Shown one piece after another: positions 25,431 to 34,007 of a DNA stretch of 64,000 bases. The position numbers and the translations under genes were made by a program. This DNA is from CALDTK01 sp963837005 (lineage in GTDB: Bacteria; Bacteroidota; Bacteroidia; Chitinophagales; Saprospiraceae). The notes beneath the pieces were generated by a model that saw only the letters and a program-made list of their open reading frames with translations, had not been told where the DNA came from and ran no database searches. The stretch is taken from assembly GCA_963837005.1 (NCBI GenBank), contig CAWIMC010000018.1:124001-188000 (forward strand), read 5' to 3'. Each line of letters opens with the position of its first letter. Position 1 is the first letter of the stretch.

Positions 25431-26174
25431 CTATTTCACCTTCTGCGCCGCAGGCGCTCCACTGCTATCCTTCAGCGCCACCTTCAGCGCCCTAATCTCC
25501 TCACTCGTAAAATCCCGCGCAACCCCGTACGCCAAATCTCCGAGCGGCATGAACATCACCCGCGTCCTGCGCAGCTTCCGCACGCGGTGATCGAGCGCCT
25601 CGCACATCCGCCGGATCTGTCGATTCAAGCCCTGCACGATGACGATGCGGAAGGTCTTCTCGCCCACTTGCTCGACGTAGCAGGGCTTGGTCTTCACCTT
25701 TAGCTCCGGCAGGTAGACGCCCTCGGCGAGGCGGCGCATGAAGGCCAGGCTCACGGCCTTGTCCACCGTCACCACGTACTCCTTCTCGTGCTCGTTGGCG
25801 GCGCGCAAGATCTTGTTGACCTCGTCGCCGTCGTTGGTGAGCCAGATCAGTCCCTCGGAATTCTTGTCGAGTCGCCCGACCGGGAATACACGGCCCGGGT
25901 AGCCGACGGCCTTGATGATGTTGTCGGGGTCACGCTCGTCGGTGGTGCACGTGATGCCGACGGGCTTGTGGTAGGCCAGCCAAACGGCGTTCGGCTTGCG
26001 GCCCACGGGCTGGCCGTCGATGGCGACGGTGTCCTTTTTGTTGGCGCGGTTGCCGAGCGTGGCCACGGCACCGTTGACGGTTACGCGACCGGCCTTAATG
26101 AGTTCGTCGGCCTGGCGCCGGGAGCAGTGTCCGCTCGCGGCGATGTACTTGTTGAGGGAGGTGCCGTCGGCCAT
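25431..26174 (-). CDS. rluF: 23S rRNA pseudouridine synthase RluF-type
   Basis: 247 residues from ATG 26174. The S4 RNA-binding domain is SLNKYIAASGHCSRRQADELIKAGRVTVNG. The catalytic motif is GRLDKNSEGLIWLTNDGD (catalytic Asp in RLD), and the C-terminal GLNRQIRRMCEALDHRVRKLRRTRVMF is typical of the RsuA/RluB/E/F group. Closest in style to RluF, which modifies U2604 and also tRNA-Tyr in E. coli. The frame is open further upstream but lacks protein character. Confidence 0.9.
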   Translation of the reverse strand: MADGTSLNKYIAASGHCSRRQADELIKAGRVTVNGAVATLGNRANKKDTVAIDGQPVGRKPNAVWLAYHKPVGITCTTDERDPDNIIKAVGYPGRVFPVGRLDKNSEGLIWLTNDGDEVNKILRAANEHEKEYVVTVDKAVSLAFMRRLAEGVYLPELKVKTKPCYVEQVGEKTFRIVIVQGLNRQIRRMCEALDHRVRKLRRTRVMFMPLGDLAYGVARDFTSEEIRALKVALKDSSGAPAAQKVK

Positions 26175-26276
26175 GGGGGCGCGAAGGTAGTGCCTCGGGC
26201 GAGCGAGCTGTACCGACCCCGACGCTCCGGCCACAATTAACCTTCCCGTAATCCCCCCGGCCGCACCTTGCCCCGC

Positions 26277-27788
26277 GTGCAGAAACTTTCCCACCTACTT
26301 CCATTCGTCGTCGTACTTCTCAGCGTGTGGACCTGCACCCAGGGTGCCGACACCGACGCCGGTGCGGGGGCTCCCCTTACCGAGGCCGAGCGCTTCCAGG
26401 CCGTCTGCGGGAATTGTCACGCCCTGCCCTCGCCTACCGACCTCCCGCGAACCGTCTGGGCCGAGGTCGTACTCCCGCGCATGGGGCAGTTCCTGGGCTA
26501 CTACACCTCCTCGACGCAGCGCGAGGAGCTCCTCTCCGCCGACGCCCAGGCCCGCTCCCGCCTCGAGGCCGCGCAGATCTACCCCGCCCGACCCACCGTG
26601 AGTGCCGAGGACTGGCAAGCCGTACAGGCGTGGGTTTTGGCGCAAGCCCCCGACTCCCTCGCCATGCCCGACTACCCCCAGGGAGCGCCCGCGACACTCG
26701 CCGTGCAATTTCCGGAATTCTTCCTCTCCCCCCCGAGCGGCACCTACGTGGCCGTCCCGCGCGAGGGCGGCGTCGTGATGGCCGACGTCAATAAGGGGAT
26801 GCTGTTCTCGCTCGATGGCGGGCTTTCGCCAAAACAACAGGTCGCGGTCGGCAGCGGGCTCACCGATATTTTCTACGGGAACGACGGGGCCTTCGCGACC
26901 GTGATCGGGTCGTTCTCCCCGACGGACGCCGGCCTCGGCACCATCCTCCAATTCTCAGACGCCCGCCCGCGCACCGTCGCCACCGGACTGCGCCGCCCGA
27001 CGAGCCTCATCGGCCTCAACCTCGACGCCGACCCCGAGGAAGAACTCATCGTCACCGAGTTCGGGAAGTGGACCGGGGGGCTGAGCCGCTGGGACCGCCA
27101 GCCCGACGGGCAGTACACCCGCACGGATTTGTCCTCCCAAACCGGCGCCACGCAGGTGCTGGCCCTGCCGGGTCCCGACCGCAGCTTCCTGGTGCTCTAC
27201 GCGCAGGGTAAGGAGGAAGTGATCCGCTACACCGTCGGGGCGGGCGGCGAGGTGGCGGCCGAGTCGGTGCTGCGGTTTCCGCCGAGCTGGGGTTCGAGTT
27301 CGCTCAAGCTCGTCGACTTCGACGCGGACGGCATCCAGGACCTGCTCTACACCTGCGGCGACGGCGCCGACTACCTCTCGGACCCGAAGCCGTACCACGG
27401 CGTGCGCCTCTTCCGCGGGGCGAGCGACGGGTCCTACGCAGAGACACGCTTCTGGCCGCTCCCGGGCGCCTACGACGCCGAGCTCGGCGATTTCGACGGC
27501 GACGGTGACGTCGACCTTGCGGCCATCTCTTTCTTCCCCGACTACCGCCAGGCGGAGCCCCACTCGGCAGTTCTGTTCGAAAACGACGGCTCCGACGCCT
27601 GGCCCCTGCGGCCGCTAGCGGGGGCCGACCGCGGGCGCTTCATCCGGCTCGCCGCTGGCGACGTGAATGGCGACGGGCGGCCCGACCTCGTGGCCACGAC
27701 GCTCGCCATGGAGCCCGTCCCCGACGACGGCCGACTCGCGGCCTGGGTGCAGCAAGGGTTGCCGCTCGTGATGTGGGTGGGGAAGTAA
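26277..27788 (+). CDS. Lipoprotein with haem c motif and FG-GAP/VCBS repeats
   Basis: 503 residues from GTG 26277 (TTG 26268 also possible). A lipoprotein signal, LLPFVVVLLSVWTC, is followed by a mono-haem cytochrome c segment (RFQAVCGNCHALPSPTDLP, CxxCH near 45). The remainder is a beta-propeller of FG-GAP/VCBS repeats with Ca-binding loops LNLDADPEEELIV, VDFDADGIQDLLY, GDFDGDGDVDLAA and GDVNGDGRPDLVA. Such fusions are common in Bacteroidota and may be electron-transfer or surface binding proteins. Function unknown. Mini-hairpins encode VLAQA and LSPKQ. Confidence 0.8.
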   Translation: MQKLSHLLPFVVVLLSVWTCTQGADTDAGAGAPLTEAERFQAVCGNCHALPSPTDLPRTVWAEVVLPRMGQFLGYYTSSTQREELLSADAQARSRLEAAQIYPARPTVSAEDWQAVQAWVLAQAPDSLAMPDYPQGAPATLAVQFPEFFLSPPSGTYVAVPREGGVVMADVNKGMLFSLDGGLSPKQQVAVGSGLTDIFYGNDGAFATVIGSFSPTDAGLGTILQFSDARPRTVATGLRRPTSLIGLNLDADPEEELIVTEFGKWTGGLSRWDRQPDGQYTRTDLSSQTGATQVLALPGPDRSFLVLYAQGKEEVIRYTVGAGGEVAAESVLRFPPSWGSSSLKLVDFDADGIQDLLYTCGDGADYLSDPKPYHGVRLFRGASDGSYAETRFWPLPGAYDAELGDFDGDGDVDLAAISFFPDYRQAEPHSAVLFENDGSDAWPLRPLAGADRGRFIRLAAGDVNGDGRPDLVATTLAMEPVPDDGRLAAWVQQGLPLVMWVGK

Positions 27789-27902
27789 CGGGTAGACGCC
27801 TCGCACCGGAGCAGAGACGCCTTCGAGATTTCTAGCCTAGGGCTGCCTCAGCTTTGGAAGGCGACGGTCTAACGGATAGGGTACCTCCGGAGCAGACCTT
27901 AC

Positions 27903-29291
27903 TCAATTAAAAAGTAGCGTCAGCGCGATCCACAGCAATATCGCAACGACCAGCGCGATCATCCCGAAGAAGCCTAGTACAAAACTCTTCAGCAATACCT
28001 TCCACCAAACCACCTCAAACACCCGCATCTCCGTCGCGAAGACGTAGCCGATGAAGGTGACCAACGCACCCGGGTAGGCGACGCTCTCCGGGACGCCCGC
28101 CACCTTCGCCAATAGCGCCACCGCCCCGAGCAGCAGCGCCACCGACAGCGTGATCGCCACGAGATTTAGGTGCTGGCTATAGTACGGCAGCCGTCGCCAC
28201 CACAACAGCCAGTACCCGAAGGCCAGCATCGGCATGAACAGCAGCACCATCCACGTGACGTTGGCCATCAGCGCCTCGTTGATGCTCTGCTGACCCTCCT
28301 GGTTGATCTGTGCCATCTTGGCGAGCGCCAGGCGATTGATCCGCGACTTCAGCGTGGAGGCGTGGACGAGTTGCTCCGGCGTCATGGCAGCGTACTGTCG
28401 GTTGTCGAGGCCGGTGGGCTCACCGTAGAGAAAGGTATCAGGGAGGTTGGTGCCGCTCGGCTCCGGGAAGGCCGCCGCGATGCTGTCGAGGAGCGCGAGC
28501 GCAAGGCTGTCGTCGCCGGCATAACGCGTTTTGGCGAAAGCCGTCAACGCCGTCACGCGGTCGTGATTCGCGTAGCCCATCCGCAGGCGGTCGATCGAGC
28601 GCATCGGATCCGTCATGTTCTTGTCGGCCTGCAGCCCGAATACGTTACTGCCGTCGTACTTGCGCACGGCGCGCTCGACCTGCAGTTCGATGCTGTCCAC
28701 TTGCGCCAACACCATCACCTCGATGGCATTGCCGTCCACAGCTGCGGTCGCTTCCCGGCGAACGCTGTCGATCAAGATCCGGAGCTGAGCCGTGTCGTAG
28801 CTCTCTCCGTCGGCATCGAATTTGGCTTCCTCGCCAGACGCTACGTCCTCGAGCGCCTCATTAAAGTCGGCCTTTAACCTGGCTTGGCTCTTCTTCGAAC
28901 TAGATGCCCCTTCAACGAAGCCTTCTGAAAAGTCACCGGCATCAGTCACGACTTCCTCCCCGCCACTCGTCAGCCGCACCACCGCGAAGCACAACAGACT
29001 GCTGAGCAGCAACAGCCGCAACGGATGGATATACCGATCGCGCTTGCCATTGAGGTAGTTGCGCACCATCCGCCCCGGCACCGGCAGGTCCCGCAGCGTC
29101 GTCACGGTTTTGCCTTCGAGATGCAGGAAGGTGCTCAGTCCCTCGCCGATCCACTGCACGAGCGGCTTGCGGGACTCGCGGTTGCGCTGGCCACAATTCG
29201 GACAAAAGTGAGAAGCCGAGCCAAGGTCTCGGTCGCAGTTGAGGCAGTGGCTCGGGTCGTACCTAGCGTAGGGCAGTTCTCGGGAGATCAC
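27903..29291 (-). CDS. DUF3667 membrane protein with zinc ribbon
   Basis: 462 residues from GTG 29291. An N-terminal zinc ribbon C-x2-C...C-x2-C (HCLNCDRDLGSASHFCPNCGQRN) is followed by LVQWIGEGLSTFLHLEGKTVTTLRDLPVPG, the DUF3667 signature, and by TM helices at about 90-110, 340-360 and three more near the end. The middle is a long soluble domain. Role not known. A mini-hairpin encodes AFAKTR. Confidence 0.85.
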   Translation of the reverse strand: MISRELPYARYDPSHCLNCDRDLGSASHFCPNCGQRNRESRKPLVQWIGEGLSTFLHLEGKTVTTLRDLPVPGRMVRNYLNGKRDRYIHPLRLLLLSSLLCFAVVRLTSGGEEVVTDAGDFSEGFVEGASSSKKSQARLKADFNEALEDVASGEEAKFDADGESYDTAQLRILIDSVRREATAAVDGNAIEVMVLAQVDSIELQVERAVRKYDGSNVFGLQADKNMTDPMRSIDRLRMGYANHDRVTALTAFAKTRYAGDDSLALALLDSIAAAFPEPSGTNLPDTFLYGEPTGLDNRQYAAMTPEQLVHASTLKSRINRLALAKMAQINQEGQQSINEALMANVTWMVLLFMPMLAFGYWLLWWRRLPYYSQHLNLVAITLSVALLLGAVALLAKVAGVPESVAYPGALVTFIGYVFATEMRVFEVVWWKVLLKSFVLGFFGMIALVVAILLWIALTLLFN

Positions 29292-29472
29292 GGCGGCAAG
29301 CTAGGGCGGCCGGGCCGTTCGACCTCTTCTGAGCGACGGCCCAGGACGCGCGCACCGAGTACCCCTTCCGGCAAAACCTACCCTGCGTGCTTTGATACGA
29401 AACAGGCTGTCAACGCTCTGCAAATCAGCTTGTGGAAAGCCCAGACTCAACACTTCCCGCCACAAAATGTGT

Positions 29473-29480
29473 TACCTTTA
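29473..29480 (+). promoter_or_regulatory. Bacteroidota -7 box (TACCTTTA) for the radical SAM gene
   Basis: TACCTTTA lies 23 bases before the TTG at 29504, which is the start matching the usual family N-terminus. It also lies inside the longer frame from GTG 29432, an argument against that earlier start. Confidence 0.5.
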
Positions 29481-29503
29481 GACCTCCCCAACCGCCCCCC
29501 GAT

Positions 29504-30806
29504 TTGCTCACCGAACGCATCCGCGAAAAGCTCCAGATCCTCGCCACGGCCGCCCGCTACGACGTGTCCTGCTCTTCCTCCGGCTCGAAGCGCGCCGCCG
29601 AGAAGGGCGGACTCGGCAACACCACCGGCATGGGGATCTGCCACTCCTACACGCAGGACGGGCGCTGCGTGTCCCTGCTTAAGATCCTGCTCACCAACCA
29701 CTGCATCTTCGACTGCGCCTACTGCATCTCGCGGCGCTCCAACGACATCAAGCGGGCCGCCTTTACGGTCCAGGAGGTGGTCGACCTCACGATCGGCTTC
29801 TACCGCCGCAACTACATCGAGGGGCTCTTCCTCAGCTCGGGCATCTTCAAGGACGTCGACACGACCATGGAGCGCCTCGTGCAGATCGGCGAGAAGCTGC
29901 GCCACGAGCACAAGTTCGGCGGCTACATCCACCTCAAGGCGATCCCGGGCGCGAGTCCGGAGCTGCTCGAGCGCGCCGGTCGCGTCGCGGATCGCCTGTC
30001 GGTCAACATCGAGATCCCGAGCGAGATGTCGCTCAAGCACGTCGCCCCGGAGAAGAACTACAAGGAGGTCATGGAGCCAATGGCCTACCTGCGCGACCGC
30101 ATCTCGGAGGGCAAGCAAGAGCAGGCAGCTTCCGCCAAAACCCAACTCTACCTCACGGCCGGGGGTGTGGGAAGTACGTCGGCTTCCGCCAAAACCGCCT
30201 TCACGACCACCGGCCAGACGACCCAACTCGTGGTCGGCGCCACCCCCGAAACCGACACGGAGGTCCTGCGCCTCGCCGACGGCCTCTACCGCGAGAACAA
30301 GCTCAAGCGCGTCTACTACTCGGGCTACATCCCGATCGCCACCGACGCCCGCATCTCCGAAGGACCTCACCACGCCCCCCTTGCTCCGCGAGCACCGCCT
30401 CTACCAGGCCGACTGGCTCATGCGCCAGTACGAGTTCGCCCTCGACGAGATCCTCGACCCGGCCCACCCCAACCTCGACGAGCAAGTCGACCCGAAGCTC
30501 GGCTGGGCGCTGCGCCACCCGGAGGCCTTCCCGATCGACGTCAACCGCGCCGACAAGCGCGACCTGCTGCGCGTGCCGGGCCTCGGCCACAAGTCCGCCC
30601 AGCGCATCGTGGCCGCGCGCCGCTCGGGCTCCTTGCGCGTCGAAGACCTCAAGCGTCTCGGCGTGGTCTGGAGTCGTGCGCAGTACTTCGTGACCGTGCC
30701 TGGTCAAGGCACACATCACTTGAACTGGCAGCCGGAGGTGTTGCGGCAGCGGTTGATTGCGCCCATGGCGCAGAAGGCGCGGCCGGCGCAGATGTCTCTT
30801 TTTTAA
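29504..30806 (+). CDS. Radical SAM protein of the putative DNA modification/repair family (TIGR03916), one apparent frameshift
   Basis: About 433 residues. LLTERIREKLQILATAARYDVSCSSSGSKR opens the family. The radical-SAM cluster is C-x3-C-x2-C (NHCIFDCAYC), and LSSGIFKDVDTTMERLVQ and LKAIPGASPELLERAG follow. The frame changes near 30360 (DARIS to LTTPPLLREHRLYQADWLMRQYEF). The span is 3n+1, so one extra base explains it. The C-terminal INVNRADKRDLLRVPGLGHKSAQRIV-like part (DVNRADKRDLLRVPGLGHK) is a helix-hairpin-helix for DNA. Two mini-hairpins (30128, 30181) encode SAKT in a variable loop. Its partner DUF4130/TIGR03915 follows at 31303. The reaction is not established. Confidence 0.87.
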
Positions 30807-30813
30807 TGGCGCG

Positions 30814-30862
30814 CTTCGGGGGCGGTCGGTTCGACGCGCTCTGCGCGCAACCGCCCCCGAAG
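30814..30862. repeat. REP-like hairpin after the radical SAM gene
   Basis: Outer arms CTTCGGGGGCGGT (30814-30826) and its exact complement (30850-30862) enclose GGTTCGACGCGCTCTGCGCGC. It starts eight bases after the stop, so it can act as a terminator. Its inner core recurs inverted in the 31055-31290 array and, with two changes, in the 52.2-52.8 kb array. Confidence 0.85.
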
Positions 30863-31054
30863 CACGCCACTAGAAAAGAAGGTCTACAGAAAGTCTAAAG
30901 CCCTGGGCAATTGCGTGATGGCATAGTGGTGCGCTCAGACGCACCCTGCGCGTAATCACGCCGCCCCGATCTAAGATGATGCAGCAGGGAAGAGAGCGTT
31001 TTTAGGTTTTCTATCTCTTGAAACCTCTGCGATCGCTTCGGCGTGCGGTGTGGG

Positions 31055-31290
31055 CGTCGGGCGGTTGCGCGCAGAGCGCGTCGAACCTACCGCCCCCGAC
31101 CTACCGAACAGCGAATCGAGAATGATAAAGGATACAGAAAGCTTGGGGGGGGGGCGGTTTGCGCGCAGAGCGCGTCGAACCTACCGCCCCCGACCTACCG
31201 AACAGCAAATCGAAAGGCTAAAGGATACAGAATGCTTGGGGGGGGGCGGTTGCGCGCAGAGCGCGTCGAACCTACCGCCCCCCGCCCTCA
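31055..31290. repeat. REP-like array, three units of about 90 bp
   Basis: Each unit has GGGCGGTTGCGCGCAGAGCG, then CGTCGAACCTACCGCCCCC, then CGACCTACCGAACAGC and an AT-rich tail AAAGGATACAGAA.GCTT. Units start near 31059, 31146 and 31239. The ends GGGGGCGGT/ACCGCCCCC pair within a unit. The G-run before each unit varies (10, then 9), a slippage-prone tract. It separates the two genes of the radical-SAM/DUF4130 pair. No gene lies in 30807-31302. Confidence 0.9.
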
Positions 31291-31302
31291 TAACCCTTGC
31301 GT

Positions 31303-32181
31303 ATGCCCACCACCCTCTTCGACGGCTCCCTCGCCGGACTGCTGTCCGTTGTCTTCGAGGTCTTCGCCCGCGGACTCGTCGTCGGGCGGCTCGAGCGGGC
31401 GCAGCGCTACGCGCCCGGTATGTTCGGCGAGCCCGTGACGGTCGCCACCGACGGGGCGCACGCCAGGCGCGTCTGGGAGGGTTTGGGCAAGTTTAGGGGC
31501 TTCGACCGGGAGCTGGTGTTGCGCAACTGGCTCTTCGACACCACCGAGAGCGATACCGATATCGTGCATTTGATGGTTCGGATGTTCCGAGAGCAGAGTG
31601 TCGAGGCAAGTGAGGACTACCGCGACGAGGCCATCTTTCGCTGCAAGCAGGTGCACAAGAAGATGTTCCGCGAGATCCACCGCATGCATGCCTTCGTTCG
31701 TTTTGCGGAAGCGGAAGACGGGCTTTACTTCGCCCGCATCGACCCGGACTTCGACGTGCTTCCGCTCGCTGTGGAGCACTTCGAGGAGCGCTACCAGGAC
31801 CAGGAATGGATGATCTGGGACGGCAAGCGCAACTACGGTTTCTGGTTCACGCCGGGCAATACGAAGTCCCAGCGCGTAGAAGCCCCTACCGATTTAGTAT
31901 CGATGCCCGCTGCTCCCACACAGCAGGTTTTGCCGCAAGGCCCATTGCCCTCCCACACTGCCGGCACTGCCGCTCCCCCAGCAAATGAGTCCCCAGCGCA
32001 CAACACGAACAATGTGAACATCACAAACACCGCAGCCCACGAAGACGGCTTCCAACGTCTCTGGGGCACGTACTTCGACAGCGTCAACATCGAGGCTCGC
32101 AAAAATCCAAAGCTCCACAAAATGCACGTGCCCCCGCGCTACTGGCGATACCTAACGGAGAAACGTCCTTGGGAGAAGTAG
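31303..32181 (+). CDS. TIGR03915/DUF4130 DNA-metabolism protein
   Basis: 292 residues from ATG 31303. Family hallmarks: LFDGSLAGLLSVVFEVF at the start, then FRCKQVHKKMFREIHRMHAFVRFAEAEDGLYFARIDPDFDVLPLAVEHFEERYQDQEWMIWD, GKRNYGFW, and a C-terminal FQRLWGTYFDSVNIEARKNPKLHKMHVPPRYWRYLTEK. It is known only as the partner of the TIGR03916 radical SAM protein, and is fused to uracil-DNA glycosylase relatives elsewhere, hence the assumed DNA repair role. A low-complexity linker (about 195-240) holds a mini-hairpin encoding VLPQG. A second copy encodes RFAEAED in the conserved part. Confidence 0.88.
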   Translation: MPTTLFDGSLAGLLSVVFEVFARGLVVGRLERAQRYAPGMFGEPVTVATDGAHARRVWEGLGKFRGFDRELVLRNWLFDTTESDTDIVHLMVRMFREQSVEASEDYRDEAIFRCKQVHKKMFREIHRMHAFVRFAEAEDGLYFARIDPDFDVLPLAVEHFEERYQDQEWMIWDGKRNYGFWFTPGNTKSQRVEAPTDLVSMPAAPTQQVLPQGPLPSHTAGTAAPPANESPAHNTNNVNITNTAAHEDGFQRLWGTYFDSVNIEARKNPKLHKMHVPPRYWRYLTEKRPWEK

Positions 32182-32346
32182 ACGCCCTGTTTAGGGTAGC
32201 ACTTTCAACGTAGCGGACCGGAATCTGGCCTAAGCTTACCAAGACGCGAGATCGCTGTGTTACATTGGCGTTAAACTGGAGCAACGAGGGCTTCAGTGCC
32301 GCATCTTGGCCTCGCCTTTCGGCAGAACCTTTTTTCGTCTCTTGTC

Positions 32347-32601
32347 ATGTCGCACTTCGATTTCTACTCTTACCTCAACAAGTACACCCCGGAGCTCCAG
32401 GCAAAGGCACTGCGGATGTCGTCGGAGGACATGGACCTCGCCCGCGAGCTTTACCAGCGCACTGCAACCCGCGCCATCCGGACCCCCAGCGTCCGCCACA
32501 CGGCTGGCAACGTGGAGTTTTTCGTGGATAGCCTGATGCTGGAGGTGCTGGATGAGTTGCAGCGCGAGCGAATGCTGAGCGCAGGTCCTGTTTCGGTCTA
32601 A
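32347..32601 (+). CDS. Small hypothetical protein
   Basis: 84 residues from ATG 32347. Soluble, helical: MSHFDFYSYLNKYTPELQAKALRMSSEDMDLARELYQRTATRAIR ... FFVDSLMLEVLDELQRERML. No family recognised. A mini-hairpin lies just upstream of the start (32314). Good composition and a standard start support a real gene. Confidence 0.6.
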   Translation: MSHFDFYSYLNKYTPELQAKALRMSSEDMDLARELYQRTATRAIRTPSVRHTAGNVEFFVDSLMLEVLDELQRERMLSAGPVSV

Positions 32602-32628
32602 CAAATTTTAGCCGGTGCGGGCCTTCCG

Positions 32629-33177
32629 TCACTCCCGCCGGTCTCGCTCCTCTCTCCCCCGCTCGATTGCCTTCTGACCTGCGGTTTTGACCTTGTCCAC
32701 CGTGGACTGGTTTTGCCGAAAGGCCGACTGTGCTTGCGCCGGGAACGCCGCCACCGAGGCGTACGTCATCGAGTCTAACTTCGTAGAGGAAGAAATCAGC
32801 CCGGCGGAGTTGAGGGGTAGCAGCGCGAGTCCCAGTACAAAAGTGGCAATCAGGGCCGCCGCCAAGCCGCCCGCCGCCTTGTTGAGGAAGTTGATCCGCA
32901 ACGCCGAGAGCAGGCGCTCAATGGTCGTGACCAGGAGCCGCAACGACAGCAAGACAAGCACGAAGGTCGTGATGAACCCGATCAGCGGCAAGGCCCCCGT
33001 GGCCGTCGTGTCGAAGAGTTCGGCGAGCAGGTCCGTTACCTCGGCCGAGAAGCGAACCGCGAGCACAAAGCCCACCACGATCGCCGCGATCGAGACCACC
33101 GTCCCGATGATTCCCCGGGAGTAGCCCCAGTAGAACCCATAACCGACCATGATCGCAAAGACGATATCAATCCACAT
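32629..33177 (-). CDS. cvpA: CvpA family membrane protein
   Basis: 182 residues with four TM helices: MWIDIVFAIMVGYGFYWGYSRGIIGTVVSIAAIVVGF, then FVLVLLSLRLLVTTIERLLSALRINFLNKAAGGLAAALIATFVLGL. This is the CvpA pattern (a D near the start and GxxRG, then NKxxGxxxG). CvpA-like proteins are linked to envelope integrity and colicin V export. The cytoplasmic tail is charged. A mini-hairpin encodes AFRQNQ at the start of that tail. Confidence 0.85.
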   Translation of the reverse strand: MWIDIVFAIMVGYGFYWGYSRGIIGTVVSIAAIVVGFVLAVRFSAEVTDLLAELFDTTATGALPLIGFITTFVLVLLSLRLLVTTIERLLSALRINFLNKAAGGLAAALIATFVLGLALLPLNSAGLISSSTKLDSMTYASVAAFPAQAQSAFRQNQSTVDKVKTAGQKAIERGREERDRRE

Positions 33178-33333
33178 AGAACGGCAAACTTAAGTGCCTT
33201 CGCGAGTGTATTTTAAATGCACGAAAATGCAATGTGTTGAATCCGGTACCCTTTTTGCCGTATTCTCCCCACTAGGGACGTAGCTTTGCTAGGCTGCAAC
33301 CGCCTTTCGCCCCGCTTACAAAACGACACCGAC

Positions 33334-33831
33334 ATGATCAAACGCAACCTCACCCTCGCTCTCGTCCTCTGCGCAGCCTCCGCCTTCGCGTTCGGGCCAA
33401 TCGGACCCCAACCCAAGACGAAAGCCCTGCCGACGGTCTTCATGCTCGGCGAGTACGAGACCAACTACGACGAACTCGTACAGACCTATCCCCAGTCGAT
33501 GCTCGAGGCCTGCGACTGCAGCAAGGAGGATGCGTTCACGAAGTGGATTGGGATGCTCAACGAACTCGACATCTACGCTCGCAAGCAGAACGTGGACATC
33601 CGCGGCGTCAAGCTCTGGCTGCACGTGTTTTACAACAACGACGGCTCGGTCAAGCACATCGCCTACCACCTGCGCCCCAACAGTCGCCAACTCGATACCG
33701 AGGTGCTCGCGCCCCTGCTCGAGGGCTTCGCGCGCCAGTACCGCTTTCCAATTACGGGGGAGGCCGGCTACGCGCACTACAGCACGGGTGCCTTTCCGGT
33801 GTTCGGCGAGCTGACCGGCTCGAGCAACTAA
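33334..33831 (+). CDS. Hypothetical secreted protein
   Basis: 165 residues with a signal peptide (MIKRNLTLALVLCAASAFAFG). The mature part is TVFMLGEYETNYDELVQTYPQSMLEACDCSKEDAFTKWIGMLNELD ... VKLWLHVFYNNDGSVKHIAYHLRPNSR. No motif recognised. A strong terminator follows. Confidence 0.7.
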   Translation: MIKRNLTLALVLCAASAFAFGPIGPQPKTKALPTVFMLGEYETNYDELVQTYPQSMLEACDCSKEDAFTKWIGMLNELDIYARKQNVDIRGVKLWLHVFYNNDGSVKHIAYHLRPNSRQLDTEVLAPLLEGFARQYRFPITGEAGYAHYSTGAFPVFGELTGSSN

Positions 33832-33878
33832 CGACCTGCAATCGACCGGCTATTAGCCAGGCACTTGCAGGTAAAAAA

Positions 33879-33919
33879 ACGGAGGCCCAGTCGCGACAGT
33901 GTCACGGCTGGGCCTCCGT
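33879..33919. terminator. Terminator hairpin
   Basis: ACGGAGGCCCAG (33879-33890) and CTGGGCCTCCGT (33908-33919) form a perfect 12-bp stem. It follows the hypothetical gene ending at 33831 and precedes the ahcY promoter. A run of A before it would serve as a U-tract on the minus strand. Confidence 0.8.
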
Positions 33920-33952
33920 CGTCGTGTAAAGCACGGTTGGCGCTATAACCCG

Positions 33953-33960
33953 TACCTTTG
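33953..33960 (+). promoter_or_regulatory. Bacteroidota -7 box (TACCTTTG) for ahcY
   Basis: TACCTTTG is an exact match to TAnnTTTG and lies 47 bases before the ahcY ATG. A TTG at 33937 is only 13 bases upstream, closer than the usual spacing, so the -33 box is unclear. Confidence 0.65.
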
Positions 33961-34007
33961 CGGCTTCTTAGCGACCTACATAAACAGAACTCCGCTAAAC
34001 CACGCTT

